A stretch of DNA of 64,000 bases from an uncultured Pelagibacteraceae bacterium (GTDB taxonomy: Bacteria > Pseudomonadota > Alphaproteobacteria > Pelagibacterales > Pelagibacteraceae): positions 1 to 64,000 of the forward strand of contig CACDIC010000005.1 of assembly GCA_902552805.1 (NCBI GenBank), in the 5' to 3' direction. The stretch's first letter is position 1, and each line of letters starts with the position of its first letter. The notes under the pieces are model-generated. The model saw only the letters and a list, made by a program, of their open reading frames with translations. It was not told where the DNA came from and made no database searches. Below are positions 44,646 to 53,732 of the stretch, piece by piece. Position numbers and translations under genes: made by a program.

Positions 44646-45904
44646 TATTTCAATCTTTTAATTTTAACACCAATTTTTTGTAATTTATTTTCAATATTTT
44701 CATATCCTCTTTCCAAGTGATAGACTCTTCCAACAATACTTTTACCATTCGCCACTATTGCGGCTAATACTAAAGCAACACTGGCTCTTAAGTCACTAGA
44801 CATTAATTCAGCACCAATAAATTTGGTATTACCCTCAATCAATGCTTTATTATTTTGAATATTTATTTTTGCACCTAGTCTTTGCAACTCAGCAACATGC
44901 ATAAATCTATTCTCAAATATACTTTCAGTTATAGAACTTTTCCCAACGCTCTTGCACATTAATACCATTAATTGAGCTTGAAGATCTGTTGGAATACCTG
45001 GAAATTCTTTAGTTTTTATATTTTGAATAGGTTTGATTTTGTCAGGTCCTTTTATAAAAATTTTGTTATCCGAAGTTTTAATCTTTGCCCCGACTTTTTT
45101 TAGGAGTTCTATTTCAGTATTAATTATTTTTGGGTCTAAATTTTTAATTTGTAGATTGCCTTTAGCAAGCGTTGCCGCTACACAAAAAGTTCCCGCCTCT
45201 ATTCTATCAGCCATAACTGTGTGACTTGTTTGATTGAGAGAATTAACTCCTATAATGGTGCAGGTTCTTCCAGACCATTTTATATTTGCACCTGCTTGAC
45301 TTAAGAATTTTGTTAAATCTTTAATTTCAGGTTCCACGGCACAATTTTTTAAAATTGTTTTGCCTCTAGCTAAACATGCAGCTATTATAGAATTTTCTGT
45401 AGCACCTACACTAATTTTAGGAAACTTTATTTTTTTGCCTTTAAGTCTTCCATTTGATTTAGCTAAAATATAACCATCTCGTATTTTATATTCCATTCCC
45501 AACTTTTTTAAAGCACTAAGGTGATAATTTACAGGTCTTGCACCTATAAGACATCCCCCAGGCAAAGATGTTTTAGATTTATGAAATTTAGAAATCAATG
45601 GACCTAACACTAATATTGAACCTCTCATTGTTTTTACAAGTGAATAACTTGCAAAAGTTTTCATATTTTTTTTATTAAAAATTTTTGCAGTTTTTCTGTC
45701 TTTAGATAGAATTATTTTTGATCCAAGAGATTTTAATAAATTAAGCATAGTATCTATATCTCTTACTCTTGGTAAATTTTTAATAATTACTGGTTCGTCA
45801 AACAATAAAGTTGCTGCAAGAATTGGTAGAGATGCATTCTTAGAACCTGAAATCGAGACTTTACCCTTGATTTTACAAGGACCATTTATCAGAAATTTAT
45901 CCAT
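44645..45904 (-). CDS. murA: UDP-N-acetylglucosamine 1-carboxyvinyltransferase
   Basis: First committed step of peptidoglycan synthesis. 419 residues. The catalytic loop PGGCLIGARPVNYHL keeps the Cys that fosfomycin attacks. Also seen are ISGSKNASLPILAATLL, VEPEIKDL, FPGIPTDLQAQLM and LMSSDLRASVALVLAA. With the M23 peptidase at the window start this supports a normal murein sacculus. Four bases downstream of dcd. Confidence 0.97.
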   Translation of the reverse strand: MDKFLINGPCKIKGKVSISGSKNASLPILAATLLFDEPVIIKNLPRVRDIDTMLNLLKSLGSKIILSKDRKTAKIFNKKNMKTFASYSLVKTMRGSILVLGPLISKFHKSKTSLPGGCLIGARPVNYHLSALKKLGMEYKIRDGYILAKSNGRLKGKKIKFPKISVGATENSIIAACLARGKTILKNCAVEPEIKDLTKFLSQAGANIKWSGRTCTIIGVNSLNQTSHTVMADRIEAGTFCVAATLAKGNLQIKNLDPKIINTEIELLKKVGAKIKTSDNKIFIKGPDKIKPIQNIKTKEFPGIPTDLQAQLMVLMCKSVGKSSITESIFENRFMHVAELQRLGAKINIQNNKALIEGNTKFIGAELMSSDLRASVALVLAAIVANGKSIVGRVYHLERGYENIENKLQKIGVKIKRLK

Positions 45905-45907
45905 AAA

Positions 45908-46468
45908 TTACTTTTTTATTTTAGCAACCTGTATGGTGGTTTGTCCCTGATATTTACCGTTTTTTGATTTATATGTTGTTTCTGGCTGGGTATCTGATTT
46001 AAAAAATAAAAATTGAGCAATACCCTCGTTTGAATAAATCTTTGCAGGATTAGGAGTTGTATTACTTAATTCGATAACAATATTACCTTCAAATTCATTT
46101 TCAATTGGCGTTACATTACATATAATTCCTGTTCTCGCGTAAGTACTTTTTCCAACACAAATACAAAGAACATCTTTTGGAATTCTAAAATATTCAATGG
46201 TCTTAGCCAATACAAATGAATTTGGTGGAATTATACAATAAGGCCCCTTTCGCTCTATAAAGTTTTCATCAGAAAAGTTTTTTGGATCCACTAGCGAACT
46301 ATTGACATTTGTAAAAATTCTATACTCATCGGAAATTCTGACATCGTAACCCATGCTACTTAGCCCATATGATATTTTCCCCTCAGAGACTTGGTGATCC
46401 AAAAATGGTTCGATCATCTTATGCTCTTTACACATTTTTTTTATCCAAGAGTCTGGCTGAATGGACAT
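45908..46468 (-). CDS. dcd: dCTP deaminase
   Basis: Deaminates dCTP to dUTP, feeding thymidylate synthesis. 186 residues, trimeric dUTPase-like fold. Active-site blocks are [11 protein letters not shown] (Ser/Arg), [12 protein letters not shown] with the catalytic Glu, and the C-terminal [12 protein letters not shown] that closes the site. The upstream gap contains an inverted repeat. Co-directional with murA, DUF2948 and hisD. Confidence 0.95.
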   Translation of the reverse strand: MSIQPDSWIKKMCKEHKMIEPFLDHQVSEGKISYGLSSMGYDVRISDEYRIFTNVNSSLVDPKNFSDENFIERKGPYCIIPPNSFVLAKTIEYFRIPKDVLCICVGKSTYARTGIICNVTPIENEFEGNIVIELSNTTPNPAKIYSNEGIAQFLFFKSDTQPETTYKSKNGKYQGQTTIQVAKIKK

Positions 46469-46524
46469 TATTTTGTTTTCTTTTTATTTTTTTTTTGAAA
46501 AATTTTTCTCTTTTTTAAATTTTT

Positions 46525-46543
46525 CCTAAGCGCAATGCTTAGG
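46525..46543. repeat. Short perfect inverted repeat (hairpin) upstream of dcd
   Basis: CCTAAGC-GCAAT-GCTTAGG: 7-bp arms, 5-base loop, in a stretch otherwise almost pure A/T, 57 bases before the dcd start and 23 bases after the lysine-rich ORF. On the plus strand it is followed by a T-rich stretch after CGCTCA; on the minus strand the next bases are A-rich, so it is not a standard terminator for the minus genes. It may be a processing or regulatory hairpin in the dcd leader. Confidence 0.45.
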
Positions 46544-46565
46544 CGCTCATTTTTATTTTTAGTAA

Positions 46566-46766
46566 TCATTCTTTATTTGGATTGGTAAGGAAATCTAAAG
46601 TTATTGGTTTAGATGTATCTAAAGTTTTATCCTTATTATCATCTTTTTTAGGGCCTTCTTTTGCTAATCTTTTTGCTTTTTTTTCAGCAAGTTTTTTCTC
46701 TCTTTTCGCTTGCTTTTCCATAAGCTTGGCACTTTTGGTTGATTTATAATCGTAATGAATACCCAT
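46566..46766 (-). CDS. Small lysine-rich protein of unknown function
   Basis: 66 residues: MGIHYDYKSTKSAK, then a long charged helix dominated by Lys, Glu and Ala (KQAKREKKLAEKKAKRLAKE), an acidic/Lys stretch, and a proline-containing end (SKPITLDFLTNP). I recognise no family. The biased but coherent composition, defined N- and C-terminal ends and location between dcd and tRNA-Thr support a real gene. Possibly a ribosome- or nucleic-acid-associated protein, by composition only. Confidence 0.6.
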   Translation of the reverse strand: MGIHYDYKSTKSAKLMEKQAKREKKLAEKKAKRLAKEGPKKDDNKDKTLDTSKPITLDFLTNPNKE

Positions 46767-46866
46767 AAAATTTCCTTGGTAAGATATAAATCATATTAAT
46801 CAAAAAATTAAGGCAATAATTTGGAAAAAATGCTCTATTATCAATAAAAATAGAATTGATCCAAAT

Positions 46867-46940
46867 GCTCCTATAGTTAAATGGCATAACGTGTCCATGG
46901 TAAGGATAAATTCCAAGTTCGATTCTTGGTGGGAGCACCA
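46867..46940 (+). tRNA. tRNA-Thr(GGT)
   Basis: 74-base cloverleaf. Acceptor GCTCCTA/TGGGAGC (one T-G pair), A73, encoded CCA; D arm GTTA-AATGGCA-TAAC with the GG pair; anticodon arm TGTCC-ATGGTAA-GGATA with GGT at 46899-46901; variable AATT; T arm CCAAG-TTCGATT-CTTGG, a normal T loop. It ends at the base before the stop of the convergent membrane protein gene. Confidence 0.93.
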
Positions 46941-47666
46941 CTAATTTTTATAAAAAGACTTTCTAAGAAAAATTGTAATCAAGACTAAACTAAAAAAGGC
47001 TAAAATTGGAATATATATTTCAGGTGAAAAAATTATATCTGTAATTTTGGGAACTTGTGAATTTTGTTCTATTACTTTTTCCAAACCACTACCTAGCGAA
47101 ACAGCTAAAAAAATTTGAGGTATAATTCCTATTAATGATGCGAAAAAAAAATTTTTTACCCTAACATCAAAAATTGTGGGCAAAATGCAACTAAGTTGCC
47201 AAGGTATTCCGCCAATAAATCTATATATTAAAAGATAATAAAATTCAGATTTTTTAAATTTTCTCTCTAGATTTTGATACCTATTTAAAAATTTATCTCT
47301 AATTAAATCTTTTAAAAAATAGTTTCCAAAAATATAAAGAAATGTTGCACCAACACTCATACCTATGACCACAATTATAGTACCCAACCATTTGCCAAAA
47401 ATAAATCCTCCTAATAGTGCAATTGGAGAACCAAAACCTAAAAATGGAAAAACCCATAATATTGTGAAAATTAAAAAAATTATTGATATTAAAAATAAAT
47501 TAGAATTTTTTAATTTTAAAAAATACAATCTGTTTTCTTTAATGAAGTCATAAGAAGTTATTTCTTGGATACTAAATTTTGAAAAAAACAATAGTATAAA
47601 TATAGTAAGTAAAACTAAGTATGATAAACCTATTATTATTTTAGTTTTCTTAGCTTTTTCCATCAT
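46941..47666 (-). CDS. VTT-domain (TVP38/TMEM64, DedA-like) membrane protein
   Basis: 241 residues with about six hydrophobic segments. The VTT core is evident in GFGSPIALLGGFIFGKWLGT, the Arg-containing YRFIGGIPWQL (usual RFxPxxP) and an internal repeat-like FASLIGIIPQIFLA. Family members are implicated in lipid or small-ion movement across membranes; the substrate here is unknown. Start may be either of two adjacent ATGs. It ends directly at the tRNA-Thr 3' end. Confidence 0.85.
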   Translation of the reverse strand: MMEKAKKTKIIIGLSYLVLLTIFILLFFSKFSIQEITSYDFIKENRLYFLKLKNSNLFLISIIFLIFTILWVFPFLGFGSPIALLGGFIFGKWLGTIIVVIGMSVGATFLYIFGNYFLKDLIRDKFLNRYQNLERKFKKSEFYYLLIYRFIGGIPWQLSCILPTIFDVRVKNFFFASLIGIIPQIFLAVSLGSGLEKVIEQNSQVPKITDIIFSPEIYIPILAFFSLVLITIFLRKSFYKN

Positions 47667-47754
47667 GGTTCATGGTATTTATAAATCTTCTATTTGCTAT
47701 TTATATATTTAATTATTATAAAGGGCGAAATTTTATATAAATTTAACCACTTTT

Positions 47755-47916
47755 ATGAAAAGAACATATCAACCATCTAGGAAAAAAAGAAGCCGAACCC
47801 ATGGTTTTAGATCAAAAATGAAAACCAAGGGAGGTAGAAAACTTTTAAAACGAAGAAGAGCTAGAGGAAGAAAAAATTTAACAGTATCCTCCACTGTTAA
47901 AAGAAGAAGAAAATAA
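47755..47916 (+). CDS. rpmH: 50S ribosomal protein L34
   Basis: 53 residues starting [18 protein letters not shown], with [20 protein letters not shown], so unambiguous L34. The usual protein stops at about 44 residues near LTVS; this one continues with STVKRRRK, a basic tail. First gene of rpmH-rnpA-yidD-yidC. The 88-base upstream gap is AT-rich with TATA-like elements but no clear -35; no Shine-Dalgarno seen. Confidence 0.97.
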   Translation: MKRTYQPSRKKRSRTHGFRSKMKTKGGRKLLKRRRARGRKNLTVSSTVKRRRK

Positions 47917-47926
47917 AGCCAGCTCA

Positions 47927-48268
47927 ATGAAAAGCAAAATTGTTGCTCTTTCAAAGAATGAAGACTTTAAAACTTTGCTCAAAAAGAAAAAAGTGTCAAA
48001 CAGATATGTAACAATTTTTTTTGGTAATATTGATAAAAAAGATAATCAAAAACTTAATATTTCTTTTGTAACTAAGAAGAAGATAGGAAATGCTGTAAAG
48101 AGAAACAAAATAAAGAGAAGACTAAGGAATATTATGAATGACGCTGTAAAAGAAATATCTCTAAAATATCACTATTCATATCTTGTTATTGCTAAGTCAA
48201 CTATGCTAAATAATGAATTTAGAATTATAAAAGAAACCTTATTTCAGGATTTTAGAAAAATTAAATAA
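47927..48268 (+). CDS. rnpA: Ribonuclease P protein component
   Basis: 113 residues. The RNR signature is present as KKKIGNAVKRNKIKRRLRN, in which VKRNKIKRRLR is the conserved RNA-binding helix. Preceding FVTKKKIG and the N-terminal LSKNEDFKTLLKKK block match the family. It works with the RNase P RNA (not in window) in tRNA 5' maturation. Its stop shares one base with the yidD start. Confidence 0.95.
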   Translation: MKSKIVALSKNEDFKTLLKKKKVSNRYVTIFFGNIDKKDNQKLNISFVTKKKIGNAVKRNKIKRRLRNIMNDAVKEISLKYHYSYLVIAKSTMLNNEFRIIKETLFQDFRKIK

Positions 48269-48507
48269 TGAACATTTTTACAATTATATTTATAAAATTA
48301 ATTCAAGGTTACAAATACATAATGAGTCCATTACTTGGTAACTCTTGTAGATACTTTCCATCTTGTTCTGATTATAGCATTGAAGCATTAAAAACTTATG
48401 GTTTTTTTAGGGGTGGATATTTAAGTTTAAAAAGAATTCTTTCATGCCACCCTTTTAAAGAAGGTGGAATTGATCCTGTAAAAAAGGAAATAAAAGTTAA
48501 AAAATAA
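48268..48507 (+). CDS. yidD: Membrane protein insertion efficiency factor YidD
   Basis: 79 residues. Defining motifs: LIQGYKYIMSPLLGNSCRYFPSCSDY (cited as YKYIMSPLLG, CRYFPSCSDY), ALKTYGFFRGGYLSLKR and CHPFKEGGIDPV. The three conserved Cys residues are present. It is thought to help YidC/Sec insertion. One-base overlaps on both sides (rnpA, yidC) show tight coupling. Confidence 0.95.
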   Translation: MNIFTIIFIKLIQGYKYIMSPLLGNSCRYFPSCSDYSIEALKTYGFFRGGYLSLKRILSCHPFKEGGIDPVKKEIKVKK

Positions 48508-50186
48508 TGGACTCTAAAAATACAATAGCAGCTATAGCTTTATCATCTGCTGTAATTGTTTTATGGGCATTATTCTTTGTACCAGAAAAATCAACAATGG
48601 ATCAAAAAATTGTTGAAAAAGAAAAAATTGAACAAAGCGGTGATGCACCAAGTTTAGAGCAAAAGGAAACTCAAATTACAATTTCAAGAGATGATGCATT
48701 AAAACAAAGTGAAAGAATTCAATTTGAAAATGATAATATTATTGGTTCAATATCATTAAAAGGTGCGTCAATAGATGATTTAACTTTCAAAAATTATAAA
48801 ATGACTCTTGATAATGAACAAAGAGTAACTTTACTAGGACCTCGAAATATTAAGGAAGGATATCTAATAGATAGTGGTTTTGTTACTTCTGATAAAAATG
48901 TTGATGTTCCTAACTCAGATACAATTTGGTCAATAGAAGGTAATAACAAACTCACAGACAAGTCTCCAATAAAACTATCGTGGTACAACGAACAGGGGCT
49001 AAAATTTGAAAAAACAATATCATTAGATGATAAATACCTTTTTACTGTTAAACAAAAGATAATTAATGAGAGTAATAATAAATATGATTTTTACTCATAT
49101 GGACAAATAATAAGAAATGAAATTCCAGAAATAATTGATTTTTTAATTCTTCATGAAGGACTCATTGCAACTTTAGATGATGAGTTAATAGAAGAGGATT
49201 ATGATGATATTCAAGAAAAGAAGTTTACTAAAGTAGCAAATAAAGGGTGGTTAGGGATAAGTGATAAATATTGGATTACTTCTTTAATACCACCAAAAGA
49301 TAAAGAGTTTAAAACAACATTCGACTATAAAAATAAATTTAGAGCAAATTTTATTTCTACAGATCCTTTGGCATTAAATGAAAAAGGTTCAATTGAAGAG
49401 GAATTACAAATTATCGTTGCTGCAAAAAGAGTGGATGTGATAGACGGATATGCTGAAAAACTCAACATAGATAAATTTGATTTAGTTATTGATTGGGGAT
49501 TTTTATACTTCATAACCAAGCCTCTATTTTATGGAATTGATTATTTTTTTAAACTACTTGGAAACTATGGTTTGGCAATTATAGCTATCACTATTTGTAT
49601 TCGTTTAGTTTTTTTCCCATTAGCTAACTTTTCATTTAAGAGCATGGCAAAAATGAAAGTTCTTCAACCAGAAATGGTTCGTCTAAAAGAGTTGCATAAA
49701 AATGATAAAATGAAACTCCAACAAGAAATGATGGCTCTTTACAAAAAGGAAAAAGTAAACCCAATGTCAGGTTGTTTGCCAATTCTTGTTCAAATACCTG
49801 TATTTTTTGCATTATATAAAGTTTTGTTTGTCACTATTGAAATGAGACAAATGCCTTTCTATGGATGGATTCATGATTTAAGTGAGAGAGATCCTACAAG
49901 TATATTTAATATTTTTGGTTTATTGCCCTACGACGTTCCAAGTTTCTTGGTTATCGGAGCTTGGCCAGTAGCAATGGGAGTTTCAATGTGGGTGCAACAA
50001 AAATTAAATCCCGCACCAACTGATCCAATGCAGGCTAAAATTTTTGCTTTCTTCCCGATTTTCTTAACTGTAATACTTGCACCATTCCCAAGTGGGTTAG
50101 TTATTTACTGGACTGTTAATAATATTTTAACAATGGCTCAGCAAGTATTTATTATGAGAAGAACAACAGTCAAAACGACAACCTAA
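48507..50186 (+). CDS. yidC: Membrane protein insertase YidC
   Basis: 559 residues. An N-terminal membrane helix (about 6-24) is followed by the large periplasmic beta domain of the proteobacterial type (about 60-335) and five C-terminal helices forming the insertase core. The core includes ITICIRLVFFPLANFSFKSM with the groove Arg, cited here in part as IRLVFFPLA, and the coiled C1 loop with LKELHKNDKMKLQQEMM. It inserts small membrane proteins alone or with SecYEG. argB follows after 21 bases; the engB often found there is absent. Confidence 0.96.
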   Translation: MDSKNTIAAIALSSAVIVLWALFFVPEKSTMDQKIVEKEKIEQSGDAPSLEQKETQITISRDDALKQSERIQFENDNIIGSISLKGASIDDLTFKNYKMTLDNEQRVTLLGPRNIKEGYLIDSGFVTSDKNVDVPNSDTIWSIEGNNKLTDKSPIKLSWYNEQGLKFEKTISLDDKYLFTVKQKIINESNNKYDFYSYGQIIRNEIPEIIDFLILHEGLIATLDDELIEEDYDDIQEKKFTKVANKGWLGISDKYWITSLIPPKDKEFKTTFDYKNKFRANFISTDPLALNEKGSIEEELQIIVAAKRVDVIDGYAEKLNIDKFDLVIDWGFLYFITKPLFYGIDYFFKLLGNYGLAIIAITICIRLVFFPLANFSFKSMAKMKVLQPEMVRLKELHKNDKMKLQQEMMALYKKEKVNPMSGCLPILVQIPVFFALYKVLFVTIEMRQMPFYGWIHDLSERDPTSIFNIFGLLPYDVPSFLVIGAWPVAMGVSMWVQQKLNPAPTDPMQAKIFAFFPIFLTVILAPFPSGLVIYWTVNNILTMAQQVFIMRRTTVKTTT

Positions 50187-50207
50187 ATTTTAATTTAAAA
50201 TAAATTA

Positions 50208-51056
50208 ATGGACTTAAAAAAAATTCTTCCCGAAAACGGACCCCCAATAAACGAGGTTAATAAATACATAGAAAAATATAAAAATGACTTAATAGTCATT
50301 AAATATGGAGGAAATGTTTTAATTGATAGAAATATCTTTGATAATTTTATTACTGATTTAAGTATTTTAAATAAATTAGGTCTTTCAGTTATTGTAGTTC
50401 ATGGTGGAGGTCCGAGAATCAAGAGAGAATTAGATAAATCTAATATTCAATCAAAATTTATAAGAGGGCTAAGAGTCACTGATAAAAAAATTATAAACAT
50501 TGTTGAATCAGTCTTAATAGATTTTAACAATGATATTGTAAGCTCTTTGAACAAAAAAAATACAGAAGCAGTCTCGATCCACACTAAAAAAGATAATATT
50601 ATTGAGGTCGTACCAGAGGCAAAAGAACTGGGTTTTGTTGGTCTACCAAATAAGATTAATAACGATATTTTATTGGATATAATTCAACAAAATAAAATAC
50701 CAATTGTTTCACCATTAGGTTTAGATAAAAACAATCAAACACATAATATTAATGGTGATACTGCGGCAATGGCTGTAGCTAAATCTGTCAAATCAAGGAG
50801 ATTACTATTGATGACAAATGTTGATGGTGTTTTAAATAAAGAAAAAAAACTTATAGATGAAATATCCTCATCCGAAATATTAGAGATGGTAAAAAATGAG
50901 ACAATTACTGAGGGAATGATACCCAAAATAAATGCTTGTCTAGATGCTGTTAAAAATGGAGTTACAGCAGCAGGTATAATTAATGGTACAAAACAGCATT
51001 CTTGTTTGTGGGAAATTTTCTCAGACAAGGGATCAGGTACATTAATAAGAAAATGA
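50208..51056 (+). CDS. argB: Acetylglutamate kinase
   Basis: Second step of arginine synthesis. 282 residues, amino-acid kinase fold. IKYGGNVL carries the catalytic Lys, VVHGGGPRI the glycine-rich loop, RVTDKKII and NGDTAAMAVAKSV the substrate/ATP region, and EGMIPKINACLDAV is the C-terminal signature. It overlaps the HAD gene by 4 bases (ATGA); the argB-HAD-dapD-dapE order is usual in alphaproteobacteria. Confidence 0.96.
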   Translation: MDLKKILPENGPPINEVNKYIEKYKNDLIVIKYGGNVLIDRNIFDNFITDLSILNKLGLSVIVVHGGGPRIKRELDKSNIQSKFIRGLRVTDKKIINIVESVLIDFNNDIVSSLNKKNTEAVSIHTKKDNIIEVVPEAKELGFVGLPNKINNDILLDIIQQNKIPIVSPLGLDKNNQTHNINGDTAAMAVAKSVKSRRLLLMTNVDGVLNKEKKLIDEISSSEILEMVKNETITEGMIPKINACLDAVKNGVTAAGIINGTKQHSCLWEIFSDKGSGTLIRK

Positions 51057-51742
51057 ATTTAAAAGAAAAAAAATATCTGCTACTTGATCTTGATGGTGTT
51101 TGTTATGGAAAGCACAATAACTATTCTTTAGAGCGTGTGTTTGGTCAAGTTTCAAAGAGGATGACTCAATTTATATCTGAAAAACTTAAAATTAATAAGG
51201 ATAAAGCTAAAGAATTACAAACAAATTATTTTTATAAATATAATACATCACTAAGAGGATTAATGGTCCATAATGGAATATCACCAGATGAATTTTTATC
51301 TTACGTCCATGAAATTGATTTATCATTTATGAAAGAAGATAAAATTATGAGAAATGAACTTAAACAATTAGATATGGAAAAATTTATCTTCACCAATGGT
51401 AGTGCTGAACATGCTGCTAATATTTTAACTCACTTGGGTGTGTATGATTTATTTGGAAGAGATAAGGTTTTTGATATTAAAGACGCTGGTTATGTACCTA
51501 AACCAGAAGCGGAAACCTTCGACTTAATGGTAAAAAAATTTGGCATAAATCCAAAAGAGACTATTTACATTGAAGATATAGCTAAAAATTTAAGTATAGG
51601 TCACGAACGAGGTTGTACAACCGTTTGGTTAATTAATGACGAGCATTTTGGAAAAATGGATGCAGACAAAGATTTTATTTCACACAAAATTGAAAATCTG
51701 TCTTTATTTCTAAAAGAAATAAGGCTATTAAAAAGTAATTAA
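51053..51742 (+). CDS. HAD-superfamily pyrimidine 5'-nucleotidase-like phosphatase
   Basis: 229 residues starting at ATG 51053, which overlaps the argB stop; an in-frame ATG at 51002 would run 51 bases into argB. HAD motif I is [11 protein letters not shown] (Asp-x-Asp), motif II IFTNGS, motif III Lys near YVPKPEAE, motif [11 protein letters not shown]. The family is close to pyrimidine 5'-nucleotidases of the SDT1 type found between argB and dapD in alphaproteobacteria. Substrate not proven. Confidence 0.88.
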   Translation: MNLKEKKYLLLDLDGVCYGKHNNYSLERVFGQVSKRMTQFISEKLKINKDKAKELQTNYFYKYNTSLRGLMVHNGISPDEFLSYVHEIDLSFMKEDKIMRNELKQLDMEKFIFTNGSAEHAANILTHLGVYDLFGRDKVFDIKDAGYVPKPEAETFDLMVKKFGINPKETIYIEDIAKNLSIGHERGCTTVWLINDEHFGKMDADKDFISHKIENLSLFLKEIRLLKSN

Positions 51743-51744
51743 TT

Positions 51745-52572
51745 ATGTCTTTAGAAAAAATAATCAATGATGCTTGGGAAAATAAAGATCAGGTAAACCA
51801 AAATTCTGATCAAAATTTAAAAGATGCTATTAACCAAGTTATTGCTGATTTAGATAGTGGTAAATCAAGAGTTGCTGAGAAAATAAATGGAGAATGGGTA
51901 ACTCATCAGCACCTTAAGAAAGCTATAATGTTAAGTTTTAGAATTTACCCAATGGAAAATTTAAATGGTCCTTATAGTAGTTGGTATGATAAATCACATT
52001 TACTAAAAGGTAAAACTGCAGGATGGACCAAAGCTGATCATGAAAAAGCAGGTTTTAGAATGGTTCCGAACTCACCGGTAAGAAAAGGTTCATTTGTAGG
52101 AAAAAATGCTGTTCTTATGCCATGTTATGTAAACATTGGAGCATATATTGACGAAGGAACAATGATAGATACTTTTGCAAGAGCTGGTAGTTGTTGTCAG
52201 ATAGGTAAGAATTGCCATATTTCTGCAGGTTCAGGTGTTGGTGGAGTTCTAGAGCCCGCTCAAGCTTTACCAACAATCATAGAGGATAATGTATTTCTTG
52301 GAGCGATGTCTGAGGTAGTTGAAGGAGTAATTGTTGGAGAAGGTTCAGTTTTAAGTATGGGTATGTATATTGGTCAATCAACTAAAATAGTTGAGAGAAA
52401 AACTGGAAAAATTACTTATGGTAAAATACCACCTTATTCAGTTGTAGTTCCAGGCTCGTTGCCTGATAAAAATAATTCTTCTGCACCCTCCTTGTATTGT
52501 GCGGTAATAATTAAACAAGTTGATGAAAAAACAAGATCTAAAACTTCTATTAACGACCTCTTAAGAGACTAA
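51745..52572 (+). CDS. dapD: 2,3,4,5-tetrahydropyridine-2,6-dicarboxylate N-succinyltransferase
   Basis: Succinylase branch of diaminopimelate/lysine synthesis. 275 residues: an N-terminal helical domain, then a left-handed beta-helix of hexapeptide repeats ([25 protein letters not shown] region, cited in part as [11 protein letters not shown]), [13 protein letters not shown], and VVVPGSLP. Full length. Three bases before dapE, so consecutive pathway enzymes are co-translated. Confidence 0.96.
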   Translation: MSLEKIINDAWENKDQVNQNSDQNLKDAINQVIADLDSGKSRVAEKINGEWVTHQHLKKAIMLSFRIYPMENLNGPYSSWYDKSHLLKGKTAGWTKADHEKAGFRMVPNSPVRKGSFVGKNAVLMPCYVNIGAYIDEGTMIDTFARAGSCCQIGKNCHISAGSGVGGVLEPAQALPTIIEDNVFLGAMSEVVEGVIVGEGSVLSMGMYIGQSTKIVERKTGKITYGKIPPYSVVVPGSLPDKNNSSAPSLYCAVIIKQVDEKTRSKTSINDLLRD

Positions 52573-52574
52573 AA

Positions 52575-53732
52575 ATGAAAACTTTAAATGAGTTAAAATT
52601 AGCTAAAGAGCTAATCAGATTTCCTTCCATCACCCCAGTTGATGCTGGAGTAATGAAATTTTTAGAAAAAAAATTAAAAAAATTAGGTTTCAAAACAAAA
52701 ATATTGGAATTTAAAGAAAGAGGATTTCAGCCTGTAAAAAACTTGTATGCAAGATTAGGATCTAAGAAACCGAATTTTATGTTTGCAGGACATGTTGATA
52801 TTGTCCCTCCAGGAAACATTAAGGATTGGACAGTAAATCCATTTAAACCGTCTATCAAAAAAGGCTATTTAATTGGGAGAGGTGCAAATGATATGAAAAG
52901 CTCTGTTGCAGCTTTTGTGTCTGCAGTAAGCACTTTTTTATCAAAAAAGAGAAAATTCAACGGTTCAATAAGTTTACTTATTACCGGTGATGAAGAAGGT
53001 GATGCAGTAAATGGCACCAAAAAAGTTGTAGATTATTTAAAAAAAAGGAAAGAGAAAATTAATTTTTGTCTTGTTGGTGAACCAACAAATCCAAATAAAT
53101 TAGGTGAAATGATAAAGATTGGACGAAGGGGTAGTTTAACTGGTAAATTAAATATTTTTGGTCAGCAAGGCCATGTTGCATATCCTCATAGAGCTAATAA
53201 TCCCTCAACTATAATTGTAAAAATTTTAAAAGAATTAAAAGATATAAAATTTGATAGAGGATCAAAAAACTTCCAACCTACAAACTTAGAGGTTACAAAA
53301 ATAAATATTAATAATAACGCTGATAATGTTATCCCGGCTATGGCTGAGGCAACATTTAATATAAGGTTTAATAATAAACATTCGTCAAATTCTATTAAAA
53401 ATAGACTTAATAAAATTTTTAAAAAAATAACCAAGAAAAATAAATCAAAATTTAAAATTGATTATAGAGTTTCAGGTGAGGCATTTCTAACACAGCCAAA
53501 TGAAACAACGCACATGATACAAAATATCATAAAAAAAGTTACCAAAATTAAACCAAAGTTATCTACTACAGGTGGAACCTCTGATTTAAGATTTATAAGA
53601 AAAATATCACCTGGTCTTGAATTTGGTTTAGTGGGAAAAACAATGCATAAAGTTGATGAAGCTGTATCTTTAAAAGATCTAAAAAATCTTAAGAAAATTT
53701 ATGAAAATATTTTACTAAATTATTTTAAATGA
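52575..53732 (+). CDS. dapE: Succinyl-diaminopimelate desuccinylase
   Basis: M20-family metallohydrolase. 385 residues. Metal and catalytic motifs: FAGHVDIVPPG (His, Asp), GRGANDMKSSVAAF (bridging Asp), LLITGDEEGDA (catalytic Glu pair), and the C-terminal His in GKTMHKVDE. The dimerisation (lid) domain is intact, with QQGHVAYPHRANNP. Follows dapD, and its stop overlaps the next gene by 4 bases. Confidence 0.96.
   Translation: MKTLNELKLAKELIRFPSITPVDAGVMKFLEKKLKKLGFKTKILEFKERGFQPVKNLYARLGSKKPNFMFAGHVDIVPPGNIKDWTVNPFKPSIKKGYLIGRGANDMKSSVAAFVSAVSTFLSKKRKFNGSISLLITGDEEGDAVNGTKKVVDYLKKRKEKINFCLVGEPTNPNKLGEMIKIGRRGSLTGKLNIFGQQGHVAYPHRANNPSTIIVKILKELKDIKFDRGSKNFQPTNLEVTKININNNADNVIPAMAEATFNIRFNNKHSSNSIKNRLNKIFKKITKKNKSKFKIDYRVSGEAFLTQPNETTHMIQNIIKKVTKIKPKLSTTGGTSDLRFIRKISPGLEFGLVGKTMHKVDEAVSLKDLKNLKKIYENILLNYFK

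Noticed and set aside
46744..46941. 65-residue minus-strand ORF containing PRIELGIYPYHG
   Set aside because: It is the antisense translation of the tRNA-Thr gene, a well-known false ORF type, and it overlaps the start of the lysine-rich gene.
47667..47754. Replication origin near rpmH
   Set aside because: rpmH can mark oriC in some bacteria, but there is no dnaA, parAB or gidA here and no cluster of DnaA boxes in the 88-base gap.
47769..47954. 61-residue minus-strand ORF
   Set aside because: Antisense of rpmH, which is an unambiguous L34 gene on the plus strand.
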